DNA of 64,000 bases from Paraburkholderia sp. PGU19 (lineage in GTDB: Bacteria; Pseudomonadota; Gammaproteobacteria; Burkholderiales; Burkholderiaceae). The translations under genes were made by a program, and so were the position numbers. Positions 28,072-37,611 of this stretch are shown here, piece by piece. The notes below the pieces were generated by a model. The model saw nothing but the letters and a program-made list of their open reading frames with translations. It was not told where the DNA came from and did no database searches. Numbering within the stretch: position 1 is the stretch's first letter; the number at the start of each line of letters is the position of its first letter. The stretch spans positions 1,612,001 to 1,676,000 of the forward strand of contig NZ_AP023179.1 in assembly GCF_013426915.1 (NCBI RefSeq). The letters run 5' to 3'.

Positions 28072-28864
28072 GATGAATTCCTTGATGGATAAGGGGGGTC
28101 GGTGGTGCTAACTCGTATGCGCTTTAATCTCATGCGAAGCATGAAAGAGTTAGGCGATGGCAATCGCATAAAACTTGATCACATACGGGTTTTGATAGGG
28201 CGAACGAGGCCCCTGCGATGACCATCATGACGCCGCTTGAGCGGGATGCGTGTCGGCTGGCATTTTTTCGCCACCTGTTTTGTCGTTGTTATAGCCGCAA
28301 CCCGGCGGGGAAATCGGACAGATTGACCCTGTCACATGCCGTGCCGTTATGTATGATGATGTCCTTTATCGCACAAGGACTGGCACAGAATTTTCTGCGG
28401 GCCGGCCGCTCCCCGTCTCGCCATTGCCAGTGCCCTTTGACGCGTCATCGATCGCTGCCACGCACTTCGCCAAATGGCGATTCCCCACTCATCAACGGAC
28501 GTTCGCGATGCGACTGCGAAGGACCGTTCGTGGCCGAGAGCACCAGTTCAATGAAGGTGCTGTAGGGCAGCCGTTGAAATTTTCAGCGGCTGCTTTCGGG
28601 CGACTTCCGTGAATGAGCACAGTCGGCCATGAAGGGACGTTCGCCCGGTGTGCCACTCGGACATTCAGACGGCGGCTCCGCTCAGCTACCGGCCATTCGA
28701 TCGCCGAGAGCACGTGGTACTTCGGCAAAAGCTGACGTTAACCAGTGACTCATTCAGCGGCCGTTGTGCGTCGCTTCGCCGCCAACCGACGTCAAGCTCG
28801 GGCGCATGTCAGAGATGACCGTCCGACATAGGCAGCGAACGCCCCTCAACAGACGCTGAGGCTG
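28072..28864. other. Region without a supported gene
   Basis: Short overlapping frames only. It contains one copy of a 37-bp repeat at 28754-28790. The stretch at about 28105-28155 upstream of the ohr fragment is rich in short dyads and may be the old ohr control region. Confidence 0.4.
28754..28790 (+). repeat. 37-bp dispersed repeat, copy 1
   Basis: Begins TCAGCGGCCGTTGTGCGT and ends GCCGCCAACCGAC. It matches 30289-30325 with two mismatches, in the same orientation 1.5 kb away. Purpose unknown. Confidence 0.6.
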
Positions 28865-29098
28865 GTGGGAAGCAAACATCCGTTGGGTAGTGCGGATTCA
28901 ACCCGCCGATCGAACCGTGCCAAGTATGCACTTCGGTTTTCGATACGCCCCGGTCGCCAAGCTTATTTGATTGCTTTACGCCAAAAGAGCAAGTATGCCG
29001 ATGCGCAGGATACGGCGAGCAAAATTGCCCACATCGGGGCCAAACTGATCAGAACAGCGCTGACGGGTAACATTTGGATTACTAAGGAAAACGAATAA
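28865..29098 (+). pseudogene. Unidentified small ORF, probably a gene fragment
   Basis: A 77-aa frame whose second half (LIALRQKSKYADAQDTASKI, then AHIGAKLIRTALTGNIW) looks like a real protein C-terminus, while the first part does not. No ribosome binding site is evident. It may be the tail of a lost gene. I do not recognise the family. Confidence 0.3.
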
Positions 29099-29585
29099 CG
29101 ATTTTGGACAGGCATCTGCTGCACCTGGAATGGACGATCGGACCGAACATTGTGGTTCCGAGTAGCGATGAGTTAATGCTACATCGCTACCTGGTGGTGA
29201 ATCCGTGGCGTCCTGTCGCACCGTCATTGATTCACGTCAAAGGTTGAGTCACGGCCGAATTTGAAGGCCCACGGTAGATGTTTTTGGACTTGATGCACTG
29301 TGCAAAACGCGAATTACCGTGCAGAAACAGACCTTGGATAACTCTGATCGGATGGCCGTTTGGCGTTGTGAGGCTGTCACTCACGTCAGTTGATTCGCGT
29401 GATTATTACGGGTCGATTTTTCCCGGCCGCGTTGGACAGCAGTAGACCGTACCGGACATGTGAGACAAGGCCGCACGTGTCACTCGAGCGTCCGTCGCAT
29501 TGTGCATTCCGGACGCTCGGTTTAAGCAGGTGACGACATTCAACTCAACCGTCCGTGGCGAATAGATATTCCACAAGCCAACCTT
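29099..29585. other. Intergenic region without a supported gene
   Basis: Nothing recognised on either strand; moderately AT-rich relative to the flanking operons. Confidence 0.4.
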
Positions 29586-29822
29586 TTATTGAGCGCGACA
29601 ACGTTTTTTATCGAAGAAACCATCCGCGTCGCTTTCCAGACCGATACCACTGACGTATTCGATATGGACGATGTGGTTCGTGTAGTTGCTCATGACTTGT
29701 CGCCACCCGAGGATGATTTCGAGCGCGTTCTGGCGCGTGTAGCCTGCTGCGAGACAGGTGTCGATATAGGCGTCCGGAACGAAGCCGCGTTCGCGAACCA
29801 CAATCGTCGTAAATCGATGCAA
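29586..29822 (-). pseudogene. AhpD-like/carboxymuconolactone decarboxylase-family C-terminal fragment
   Basis: The product contains HRFTTIVVRERGFVPDAYID, CLAAGYTRQNALEIILG and QVMSNYTNHIVH, which is the C-terminal part of peroxidase-related CMD proteins. The catalytic CXXC segment that precedes this region is absent, and the upstream sequence in this frame has no family match, so the gene is truncated at its N-terminus. It lies near an ohr remnant, suggesting loss of a peroxide-defence cluster. Confidence 0.7.
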
Positions 29823-29959
29823 TGCTTCAGTCCGTGGAATGACGAATGGCTTACTGTACGGTTATGATAGTTGGAGCGAATTCTCGAAACCGCGGCACAT
29901 CGAACCCTTAGGACTGACGCCGCGAACCTCGCGCTATGCGGGACATTCTGGAGAATGCC

Positions 29960-30211
29960 ATGTGGGAAAGAGCCAATTTCAAGGGTTTTGAGGTTTGGGT
30001 GATGCCAGTCCTTGCATACGGACCGCCAGCAGACGACACTCCGTACCATTATGGCGGATACGTTTGCCATCTAGGGGCCGATGTTCGTATGGCCGACCAG
30101 CGCACCCAATTCTTCGAACTCGCGAAGTTTTTCGCGACAGCAGATGAGGCTCGTAAGGCCGCATACGCGGAGGGACGCGGTCTGGTCGAAACGCTCATCG
30201 GTGATGATTGA
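29960..30211 (+). CDS. Small conserved-type protein of 83 aa
   Basis: The ATG at 29960 has GGAG at correct spacing; a further in-frame ATG at 29936 lacks one. The product MWERANFKGFEVWVMPVLAY, then YHYGGYVCHLGADVRM and FFATADEARKAAYAEGRGLVETLIG, has the pattern of small Burkholderiaceae proteins with a beta-rich body and a C-terminal helix. Function unknown; no export signal. Confidence 0.55.
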   Translation: MWERANFKGFEVWVMPVLAYGPPADDTPYHYGGYVCHLGADVRMADQRTQFFELAKFFATADEARKAAYAEGRGLVETLIGDD

Positions 30212-30288
30212 GCCGGCTGTCCACATCCGAGTCCAGCCAGGCGCCCTATGGAAGCATCCTGCCATAGTTGCGTTGGTGGGTGGCCCGG

Positions 30289-30325
30289 TCAGCGGCCGTT
30301 GTGCGTTGCTTAGCCGCCAACCGAC
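30289..30325 (+). repeat. 37-bp dispersed repeat, copy 2
   Basis: Second copy of the repeat at 28754-28790, with two mismatches. Confidence 0.6.
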
Positions 30326-30472
30326 AAACAGTTCACGTGAATCTCAACTGTGACCGTTCCGCAAGGGGCATGAACGATCCATTCCTGCCATTTTCCTCTT
30401 CATCGCGAATGGACGCAAAGCGCTGTATCCCCGTCTTTTGATTCCCGCTCACCGACCGCTGCCCGGCCCCCC

Positions 30473-31663
30473 TCAACGCATGTTTCCGGTATGGCCAAGC
30501 GAATAGCGCCCTGGCTGCGGCCATACCGTCAGCCCGTGCGGCTCCATGCCGACAGGAATCGATTTGACGGTACCGGTGGTCGTGTCGATCGCGTAAACGA
30601 CGTCGTCGTAGCGGCCAGACAGCCACAACGTCTTACCATCCGGACTGACGTTGCCCATGTCGGGACTGCCGCCGCCAGGGATCGGCCAGGTCACGAGCAC
30701 CTTGCGCGAGGTGAAGTCGATCACTGAAACGCTGCCTTTACCGTGGCGCGGCCCGTGAACGAGGTTCGACCCGCGATTTGCGACATACAGCCTTGCGCCG
30801 TCGCGGCTGGGATAGAGGCCGTGAGTACCGATGCCGGTCTTGATGAAGCCGGTCTTTGTGAAGCCATCGCCGTCAACGAGGTACACCCCGTCGGCCATCA
30901 TGTCGGCGACGTAGAACACCTTTCCATCCGGCGAAACGCGGATGTCCTGCGGCATGCCTTTCTTTGCGAGTTCAAGGTAGCCGACCACCTTGCGGTTCAC
31001 CAGGTCGATCTTGGCCAGCTTGCCGCCAAACTCGCAGGTGAAAAGAGCGTACTTGCCGTCGATGGAAAAGTCGGCGTGGTTGATGCCCTTGCATTGCGGG
31101 ACATCGAGGCTCGAATTCAGCACCATCGTGTGCGGGTCGCGGAAGTCCAGTCGCGCATGCGCTTCGGCCACCACGATCGCTTCCTTGCCGTCGGGTGTGA
31201 AGTACATGTTGTACGGGTCGTCGACCGTTACTTCCTTGCCGGGCTTGCCCGTTTTCGGATCGATCGGCGTCAGGCTGCCGTCGGTACGGCCTTCGGCATT
31301 GTTGGCGACCCACAGCGTCTGTAGGTCCCACGAGGGCACGACGTGCTGCGGACTGCGGCCAACGGGGAATTTGTCGACAACCTTGTACGTGGCCGGGTCG
31401 ATCACATACACGTCGTTCGAGCGCAGGTTCGGCACGTAGACGCGTGACAGCGCGCCTGCCACCGCGGCGCTCATACGGCCGGATTGCGCCTCGCTGTATA
31501 GATTGTCCTGGTGCACCACGGGCGGCATGCCAGGCACCGTCGTGACGGCGGGTGCGGCGACAGCATGGTCGGCGCTGTAGCCGGCGAGCGCGACCGCAAC
31601 GGCCGTTGCGAGGCTAGGGAAGCTCGAACGACGACGAAAACGCATTTGCATGACTCGGTCCAT
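30473..31663 (-). CDS. YncE/YVTN-type beta-propeller protein, periplasmic
   Basis: About 396 aa. The N-terminus MQMRFRRRSSFPSLATAVAVALAGYSADHAVA is a signal peptide; three in-frame ATGs (31663, 31651, 31645) are possible starts. The body has repeated YVTN-like blades: RVYVPNLRSNDVYVIDPATY, TLWVANNAEG, MYFTPDGKEAIVV, VFYVADMMADGVYLVDGDG, RLYVANRGSNLV, TLWLSGRYDDVVYAIDT. Such propellers bind partners or DNA or support redox enzymes; the exact role is unknown. The creatininase gene ends 50 nt upstream on the same strand, so the two are probably co-transcribed. Confidence 0.85.
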   Translation of the reverse strand: MDRVMQMRFRRRSSFPSLATAVAVALAGYSADHAVAAPAVTTVPGMPPVVHQDNLYSEAQSGRMSAAVAGALSRVYVPNLRSNDVYVIDPATYKVVDKFPVGRSPQHVVPSWDLQTLWVANNAEGRTDGSLTPIDPKTGKPGKEVTVDDPYNMYFTPDGKEAIVVAEAHARLDFRDPHTMVLNSSLDVPQCKGINHADFSIDGKYALFTCEFGGKLAKIDLVNRKVVGYLELAKKGMPQDIRVSPDGKVFYVADMMADGVYLVDGDGFTKTGFIKTGIGTHGLYPSRDGARLYVANRGSNLVHGPRHGKGSVSVIDFTSRKVLVTWPIPGGGSPDMGNVSPDGKTLWLSGRYDDVVYAIDTTTGTVKSIPVGMEPHGLTVWPQPGRYSLGHTGNMR

Positions 31664-31713
31664 TGTCGGCGGGATGGGGTGACGGGATATGCGGTGCGAT
31701 GATGTTAAACACA

Positions 31714-32526
31714 TCAACGGCCAGCGGATTCTTTCCTGATGGCTTCGATCGTGCGCGACACTATTGCGTCGGTGCCCAATTTGCCGAGTTCGACGGTCGA
31801 GTGCCGCGGATCGCCACCATAGACGCCTTCGGCCGCGCCGGGTTTCGGGGCGCTCTTCAGCTTGTCCAGCCTCACCATCTGCGGTGCGACCGCGAGCAGC
31901 AGCGACGTGTCGGAGAGCCCCGCGTGCGTGCCGATTTCGCCGTCGGACACGCCGTGTTCGCGGAGGATCTGCGCATAACCGTCGGAGCTGGTGCCGTAAT
32001 ATTCGGGCGGCACGAACGCGTGTGCGCCGGAACCGGCCCATGCTTTGTTGAGTTGAGCTACGACCCGCCGAACATCGTTCTGGTAGCCGCCGTGATCGCC
32101 GAGAAAGACGATGTTCTTGAAACCGTGAATCTTGAAGCTGTTGGCGGCAGACTCCAGGGTCGCTTCAAATACGACGTCGGGCACAGTGATCGTGCCCGGG
32201 AAACGCATGTGCGAGGTTGGCGGAGCGTAACTGCCCTCAGGCACATAGGCGACGACCGGCGCGACGATTGCGTTGCCAAGGCCTTCCGCGATGCGTTCGG
32301 ACAAAGTCTTGACCCGCACGTTGTGCTTGCCGAGTGCGACATATGGTCCGCTTTGCTCGGTCCCGCCTATCGGGATGATGATGGTCGTTTTGCCCGCGTG
32401 AATGTTGTCGCGTAGTTCAGTCCAGGTCATGTCCTCCAACTGCACCGTTCCAGGCACCTGCGCCACTGCGGCGTGCGTGAGAGCGAAAACAATCGCTGCG
32501 ACAGCAGCTCGTGACAAGAGTTTCAT
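31714..32526 (-). CDS. Creatininase-family amidohydrolase with signal peptide
   Basis: A 270-aa protein exported by an N-terminal signal (MKLLSRAAVAAIVFALTHAAVAQ). The creatininase fold is clear: IIIPIGGTEQSGPYVALGKH, VPEGSYAPPTSHMRFPGT, NIVFLGDHGGYQND, IGTHAGLSDTSL. The usual metal set (Glu, His of EQHGP, Asp of GTD, then His and Glu) is partly changed: EQSGP replaces EQHGP and GKH replaces GTD, so metal binding may be rearranged. Family members include creatinine amidohydrolase and the MftE/PqqD-pathway peptidases. Here the protein is periplasmic, which separates it from cytosolic creatininases. First gene of the pair with YncE. Confidence 0.85.
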   Translation of the reverse strand: MKLLSRAAVAAIVFALTHAAVAQVPGTVQLEDMTWTELRDNIHAGKTTIIIPIGGTEQSGPYVALGKHNVRVKTLSERIAEGLGNAIVAPVVAYVPEGSYAPPTSHMRFPGTITVPDVVFEATLESAANSFKIHGFKNIVFLGDHGGYQNDVRRVVAQLNKAWAGSGAHAFVPPEYYGTSSDGYAQILREHGVSDGEIGTHAGLSDTSLLLAVAPQMVRLDKLKSAPKPGAAEGVYGGDPRHSTVELGKLGTDAIVSRTIEAIRKESAGR

Positions 32527-33035
32527 GCGAATTCTCGAAGGGAAGTGGTGGACGTCGTGGCGATCATTCTCGCTTTTAACGATCTCACGCCATCCCCAGT
32601 TGACTAGAAGGGCATGCCTCACCCTGGGACGCTCGGTCGCACCTTTCAACAACATCACACCTCCTGCTGCGACGGACTGGCCGAAATCTTCAACTGAGCG
32701 GACAGAACTTTGTAATGCCCAACTGGCGGAAGATGGCCGGGCGTACGCATTCACCCAACATGTGCCGGAAAGCTGTCATTGACGACTCCAGCGTGCGCTC
32801 CGGAGAACGTCCACCGAACTGATGATGGACGAAACCAGCCATTCGACCGCGGGGCCAATGGGACACTGAGCGGTCCAGTAAGCATTAGTATTCGGACACT
32901 CCACCGCTGCTGCGCTTGCTCGTGACGCAACAGTGAATGAAGGACGATAATGGGCTGGCTACGCGACTGGCCGTTCGTCCCCAATAATGCGGATTGCCCG
33001 ATTGACGTCCAGCTGGTCAGCAGTGGGGATGCACC
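32527..33035. other. Divergent intergenic region
   Basis: Lies between the creatininase gene (leftward) and a cytochrome b561 gene (rightward). It should hold both promoters, but no clear boxes were identified, and no gene is supported. Confidence 0.4.
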
Positions 33036-33608
33036 ATGGTGAAAATTTCTGGCACACGCTACGGTTCGCTCGCCCAGTTCTTCCACTGGTGCACGGCAAT
33101 CCTTGTTCTCGTGGCGTTCATGCTTGGGCCCGGCGGACCGGAGGAACGCGTTTATTCGTCCGTCCACGAGTTCGACAGGCGACTCCATGAGACATTGGGA
33201 CTGTGCGTGTTCACGCTGACTGTCATCCGCCTGCTGTGGCTGACAATCGATGTTCGACCCGAGGCTCCCCCGGTTTCGCGCTGGATGGGTGTCATGGCAA
33301 CAGTCGTCCAACGACTGCTGTATCTGCTTCTCCTTGCACTTCCGGTGACCGCGGTCGTCGGCGCGTGGCTCGAAGGACACGGTCTGACTCTTATCTTGGG
33401 ATTCGAAATCCCGCCGTTAATCGGCACATCACATGATGCAGGCTCAACCTTCGCATCGGTCCACAAGTGGCTCGGCGACGCGGTCATGTGGCTTGCGGGA
33501 CTTCACGCGCTCGCTGCCCTTTACCATCATATCGTCCTCAAGGATGACGTCCTGATTACCATGCTTCCACGCTGGCTTCCAGTGGGACGGGGAAGAACTG
33601 TCCGATGA
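33036..33608 (+). CDS. Cytochrome b561 family protein
   Basis: A 190-aa inner-membrane dihaem b-type cytochrome with four membrane segments. Candidate haem histidines are in YGSLAQFFHWCTAIL (TM1), FDRRLHETLGLCVF (TM2), and the C-terminal pair VHKWLGDAVMWLAGLHALAALYHH. The family oxidises quinol or moves electrons across the membrane. ATG at 33036; preceded by GGGG-containing sequence rather than a strong AGGAG. Convergent with the PAP2 gene. Confidence 0.87.
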   Translation: MVKISGTRYGSLAQFFHWCTAILVLVAFMLGPGGPEERVYSSVHEFDRRLHETLGLCVFTLTVIRLLWLTIDVRPEAPPVSRWMGVMATVVQRLLYLLLLALPVTAVVGAWLEGHGLTLILGFEIPPLIGTSHDAGSTFASVHKWLGDAVMWLAGLHALAALYHHIVLKDDVLITMLPRWLPVGRGRTVR

Positions 33609-33625
33609 GCACAGAAACGTCCCTC

Positions 33626-34258
33626 TCAGAAGCGTTTGGAAAATCCGACTGTCAACCCGTGCGGGAGAATCTGGACGAAAACCGGCGTCTCCCATGTGGT
33701 CGCGAAATAGCCGACGGCTGTACCCAAAGCCCAGCCCGCGAGGACGTCGGTTTGCCAGTGTGCCTGCGCCTTCATCCGGGCCACTGCGTCATAGGCGGGC
33801 AACAGTTCGAGCGCCCAGACCCAAGGGTAACGTCGCCCGTAGTTGACGATAAACGGCGTCACGAAACTGGCCTGCAAGGTGACTTCTCCGCTGGGGAAGC
33901 TGTCGCCACCGCTCACGAACCACGCGTTCGGCCCCTGTCCGCTATTGGGACGCGCGCGGCGAAACGCGTATTTCATGCCCTGCGCGGCAACCGCGGATAT
34001 CGCCTCGGCATCCGCCGTTTGCCAGAAAGTATGACCAAGCTCATTGTCGTTGCCCAGCCAGAGCGCGCCGCCCGCTGCAATGGCGATCGCCGAATACTCG
34101 AGCGCCAGCTGGACATTGCGGCTCCAGATGCCACTCTGGTCGTATGCCAGCTCATGGTCGAGACCTGCGTGAGCCGTGAGGCTTGCAAAGCTTAGGGCTG
34201 TGGAAAGGATCAAACGCTTGCAGGCGCGGCTCAAGAACGTCAGTGACCTGATCGACAT
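33626..34258 (-). CDS. PAP2-superfamily phosphatase-like protein with altered active site
   Basis: A 210-aa protein; the start at complement 34256-34258 has AAGGAGG and opens a signal peptide (LILSTALSFASLTAHA). PAP2 motif 1 appears as KYAFRRARP. Motif 2, normally PSGH, reads FPSGEVTLQAS, with Glu instead of the catalytic acid/base His. Motif 3 reads RMKAQAHWQTDVLAG, keeping His and Asp. The Glu may abolish phosphatase activity or mark a subfamily with another substrate. It is probably periplasmic or membrane associated. Confidence 0.82.
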   Translation of the reverse strand: MSIRSLTFLSRACKRLILSTALSFASLTAHAGLDHELAYDQSGIWSRNVQLALEYSAIAIAAGGALWLGNDNELGHTFWQTADAEAISAVAAQGMKYAFRRARPNSGQGPNAWFVSGGDSFPSGEVTLQASFVTPFIVNYGRRYPWVWALELLPAYDAVARMKAQAHWQTDVLAGWALGTAVGYFATTWETPVFVQILPHGLTVGFSKRF

Positions 34259-34353
34259 GGCAACCCCCTCCTTATGCCAACCTGGCGGCATGCGCTCCGC
34301 GGAGCACACCGGTGCGCCTCGCAGGGAGGCAATCCAAAGGAACGCGTCGCGAT

Positions 34354-34752
34354 TCAACGGACCCGTCCAACATGACGGTTCAGTGGATCACTCGGCCACC
34401 AGAGCTCACATCCCGTGAATCTACCCGACAGCCGGAGGTGCAGTAACACCAGAGGCCGGAAGCGACATACACCGGCGACGCGAACGCCATCGTTGGAGGA
34501 GATCAGAATGTGACGTTGTCGTAGCGCCGACCTGTAGGAAATGAGCGCAAGACCTCGTGCACCGATCATGGCAATGAGCACGACCAGAATCACGGCGATT
34601 CGAAAGGTCGTCGTTTCGAAGGTTGATTCTGGGACATCGAATAGCCCTATCAGCACAAGAACGATTGCGTCAAGCACGGTAGCTGCGATTGAGGCAACCA
34701 TCAGGTACGCCCTGAGCGATTCAACTCTCGTGGAACTCAATTGATCTCTCAA
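34354..34752 (-). CDS. Putative small membrane protein
   Basis: The 132-aa frame begins with TTG and has two convincing membrane helices (YLMVASIAATVLDAIVLVLIGL and FRIAVILVVLIAMIGARGLAL) followed by a less convincing tail. No good ribosome binding site is visible. It may be a real protein of about 90 residues whose end has been altered. Function unknown. Confidence 0.4.
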   Translation of the reverse strand: MRDQLSSTRVESLRAYLMVASIAATVLDAIVLVLIGLFDVPESTFETTTFRIAVILVVLIAMIGARGLALISYRSALRQRHILISSNDGVRVAGVCRFRPLVLLHLRLSGRFTGCELWWPSDPLNRHVGRVR

Positions 34753-35486
34753 AAGGTGGTTGGCGCGAGCAAGTTGCCGTCACCACAAATGCGGGCGATG
34801 CTTGCAATCTGCAAGGAAAAACACGATGAAAATTCTGTTGAAAGAGTATTCGCCGAATCTGAAGGTTAGATTAAGAGCGCGCAGATGTAGCGCGTTTCCA
34901 ACCGTACCACTCGATGCGATCGTTGCTCGAAGTGAACAGCATATTCGTGCAACAACTGCTGCTTACGAGAATGATTACCACTACGCCAGATCACCAGCGC
35001 GGGCTCCGACTGCACAGACGATGATGCGGGCTGTTTCCAGGCCGGATTCACGGATCGCCGCATTTGTCCACGTGCCAATACACCCGCCAGGCCCACCGCT
35101 GGCAGGATCGATTGGGCCTGACGAGGCGGCCTACGGAACGCATATCAACGACGGACCAAAGCGTCGCTGATTTGCCGCCGCACGAAATACCGGTGGGCGA
35201 TACAACTGCGACCTTGCAATACAAAATTGGAAGTACAGTTCGATACTTCGGCATGCTTGAGATGTTTGTGCGGCCCGAAGGCCGAGACACAGTCGGGCCC
35301 GGACGGGAACCGGTTCTATCCGGCCATTTCCGGTGAACGATCGATGTACTTGTGTCGCCCCTGTGCGTGTGCCTGGAATTGGATAGTTGCAGCTGCGATG
35401 GCGCTGTTACTCCCTATTTCACTGGGATGAGCGCCCGCTTCGTGGAGTCGACAAATAGTCTGGGGCCGGAGATTATGGGGTTCGCT
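34753..35486. other. Region without a supported gene
   Basis: Several overlapping frames up to 136 aa, none with family resemblance or a good binding site. It separates the PAP2 area from the two-component operon. Confidence 0.4.
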
Positions 35487-36854
35487 TCATGTCTCCGGTC
35501 TAACGGGGTCAGGCAAAGGCAAACCGACGCGCACACCGAATCCCTTACCGTCCATTCCTGCCGTGTAGTCCAGCTTCCCGCGCAATTGGGCGACGATGCG
35601 CGCGACGATCGACAGGCCCAACCCACTTCCTTTCTCGACGTGGCTCGTGCCACGAAAGAAGCGATCATGCAGTCGTGACAGGTCCTCCTCGGGGACACCT
35701 GGGCCGTCGTCTCGCACCTCCACGTATATCGAGTCGGCGTCGTTCCAGGTAGCGATTTCGACGCGGCCCTGCACGTGCCCGTACTTGATCGCATTGTCGA
35801 CGAGATTGTCGAGCAGCATGCGCACCAGCGCGGGCGGCGCACGCACGATGGTCGCCCCGTCGGACCGCTGCGTCAGCGACATCTGCTTGTGGTCCGCATG
35901 GCCATGCTGATCGGCGATGCATGCCCTGGCCATGTCCGCGAGATCGACCCGCGCGCTGGGAAGCGGCGTGGTTTCCTCAAGCCGGGCCAGCGCGAGCAAC
36001 TGGTCGGCGAGATGCGTGCTTCGGTCCACGGCTTCCACCACTCGTTGCATCGCACGCCGCTGACGCCCCGGATCACGCGCGGTGAGCGCGACTTGCGCCT
36101 GGACCTTGATCGCGGCGAGCGGGGTCTTGAGTTCGTGCGCCGCGTCGCTGGTAAACGCACGCTCGCGGTCGAGCGACCTGCGCAGACGTTGCAACAGCGT
36201 ATTGAGCGCAGCGACCAGTGGAAAAACCTCGTCGGGAACGACTTTGACCGCAATGGCATCGAGATTATCCGGCGACCGCGCCTCGATCGCCTCGGATAGC
36301 GTGCGCAAGGGTGTCAGGCTGCTGCTGATCGCGAGCCAGACCAGCGCGGCCAGCACCGGCAACGAAAACGCGAGTGGCCGGGCGATGCGCTGCGCGATCA
36401 TGGTGGACAGTTCGGAACGATGCGTGCGTTGCTCGAAGACTCGCACGGTACGGTCGCGCGTGGTGTCGCCAAATACGTAAACGTGCCACTTCGCATCGTC
36501 TATCCGCACCGGGCCCGATGCGCCGGCCAAACGTGTCGGCAGGCCCGACGAAGACAGGCCAGGGCTGGCGGCCAGTATCCGTCCGTCAGCAGTGGCAACC
36601 TCGAACAGCAGTCGCGTCGACGCATCGTTGTCTCCGTCGTCGTCAACAGGGTCGAGGCTTGCCTTGGCAAAGGCAGACACGTCGCGCGGGTCGACGACGA
36701 GTAACGCACGGGCGATCAGTTTGACGCGAGTTTCGTCCCATTCCTCGACTTCATCGATCGCTTTGTGATAGCTCGAATATAGCGAGTACGACCAAACCAG
36801 CGCGACGCCGGATAACACAAGCAACGTCAGCTTTCGCCGGATCGAGTGCGTCAC
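35487..36854 (-). CDS. Sensor histidine kinase, QseC/PmrB-like
   Basis: A 455-aa membrane kinase starting with GTG (complement 36852-36854), which overlaps the response regulator stop by 4 nt. Order: TM1 (LTLLVLSGVALVWSYSLY), periplasmic sensor domain (about 30-165), TM2 (PLAFSLPVLAALVWLAI), HAMP-like linker, HisKA box with the phosphorylated His in AAHELKTPLAAI, then HATPase with N box LLDNLVDNAIKYG, G1 DDGPGVPEEDL and G2 GSGLGLSIVARIV. The frame extends further upstream but inside the regulator gene. It probably senses a periplasmic signal and controls the divergent cytochrome genes. Confidence 0.93.
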   Translation of the reverse strand: MTHSIRRKLTLLVLSGVALVWSYSLYSSYHKAIDEVEEWDETRVKLIARALLVVDPRDVSAFAKASLDPVDDDGDNDASTRLLFEVATADGRILAASPGLSSSGLPTRLAGASGPVRIDDAKWHVYVFGDTTRDRTVRVFEQRTHRSELSTMIAQRIARPLAFSLPVLAALVWLAISSSLTPLRTLSEAIEARSPDNLDAIAVKVVPDEVFPLVAALNTLLQRLRRSLDRERAFTSDAAHELKTPLAAIKVQAQVALTARDPGRQRRAMQRVVEAVDRSTHLADQLLALARLEETTPLPSARVDLADMARACIADQHGHADHKQMSLTQRSDGATIVRAPPALVRMLLDNLVDNAIKYGHVQGRVEIATWNDADSIYVEVRDDGPGVPEEDLSRLHDRFFRGTSHVEKGSGLGLSIVARIVAQLRGKLDYTAGMDGKGFGVRVGLPLPDPVRPET

Positions 36855-37513
36855 GAAGCCTTCTCCATTACATATCCGACACCGCGGATCGTACGGATCA
36901 ATTGCGCACCGAGCTTCTTGCGGAGGTTCGAGACATGCACCTCGATCGCATTGCTTTCGATCTCCTCGTTCCAGCCATATAGACTGTCCTGAAGGCGCGC
37001 GCGGGAAAGAGGGCGGCCCTGGCTCGCCAGCAGTTCGACCAGCAGTGCGCACTCGCGCGAGGTAAGCGCGATGCGCTCGCTTCCGCGCGTGATCGTCAGG
37101 CGCTCAGGATCGACCAGCAGGTCGCCGTATTCGATCGTGTCGGTGCTGCGGCCCTGCGAGCGTCGCACCAGCGCGCGGCAGCGCGCGATCAGTTCCGTCA
37201 GATCGAACGGCTTGCCGAGATAGTCGTCGGCACCGGCGCTCAGGCCGCTCACCCGATCGGCGACGGTGTCGCGGGCGGTCATGACGAGCACCGGCGTATG
37301 GTCACGGCGCCTGCGAATCCAGTCGAGCAGTTCGGTCCCCGATATGCGGGGGAGGCCAAGATCGAGTATGACCAGGTCGTATGGCGTGGTTTCCAGCGCC
37401 AGTTGCGCCTGCTTGCCGTCGTACGCCCAGTCGACCGTCATGCCCGCCTCGATCAGGCCGTCCTCCACTCCGCTGCCAATCAGCTTGTCGTCCTCGACGA
37501 GCAATACGCGCAT
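36851..37513 (-). CDS. OmpR-family response regulator, QseB/PmrA-like
   Basis: A 220-aa regulator. Receiver: acidic pair EDD (residues 7-9), phosphoacceptor Asp51 (LVILDLGLPRISG), and Lys in YLGKPFD. The winged-helix DNA-binding domain includes LTSRECALLVELLASQGRPLSR and IEVHVSNLRKKLGAQLIRTIRGVGYVM. CAGGAG precedes the ATG. First gene of the operon with the kinase and divergent from the cytochrome b562 gene, with a candidate binding site at 37612-37628. Confidence 0.95.
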   Translation of the reverse strand: MRVLLVEDDKLIGSGVEDGLIEAGMTVDWAYDGKQAQLALETTPYDLVILDLGLPRISGTELLDWIRRRRDHTPVLVMTARDTVADRVSGLSAGADDYLGKPFDLTELIARCRALVRRSQGRSTDTIEYGDLLVDPERLTITRGSERIALTSRECALLVELLASQGRPLSRARLQDSLYGWNEEIESNAIEVHVSNLRKKLGAQLIRTIRGVGYVMEKAS

Positions 37514-37611
37514 CGTGTCGTGCTCCTGTTTGTTCCGGCAAAGCGTTCATTTCTGCAACGATACGCGCTTGCATGAATATGTATCAAGCACGTCCCCCGG
37601 TATGGCCCGTC

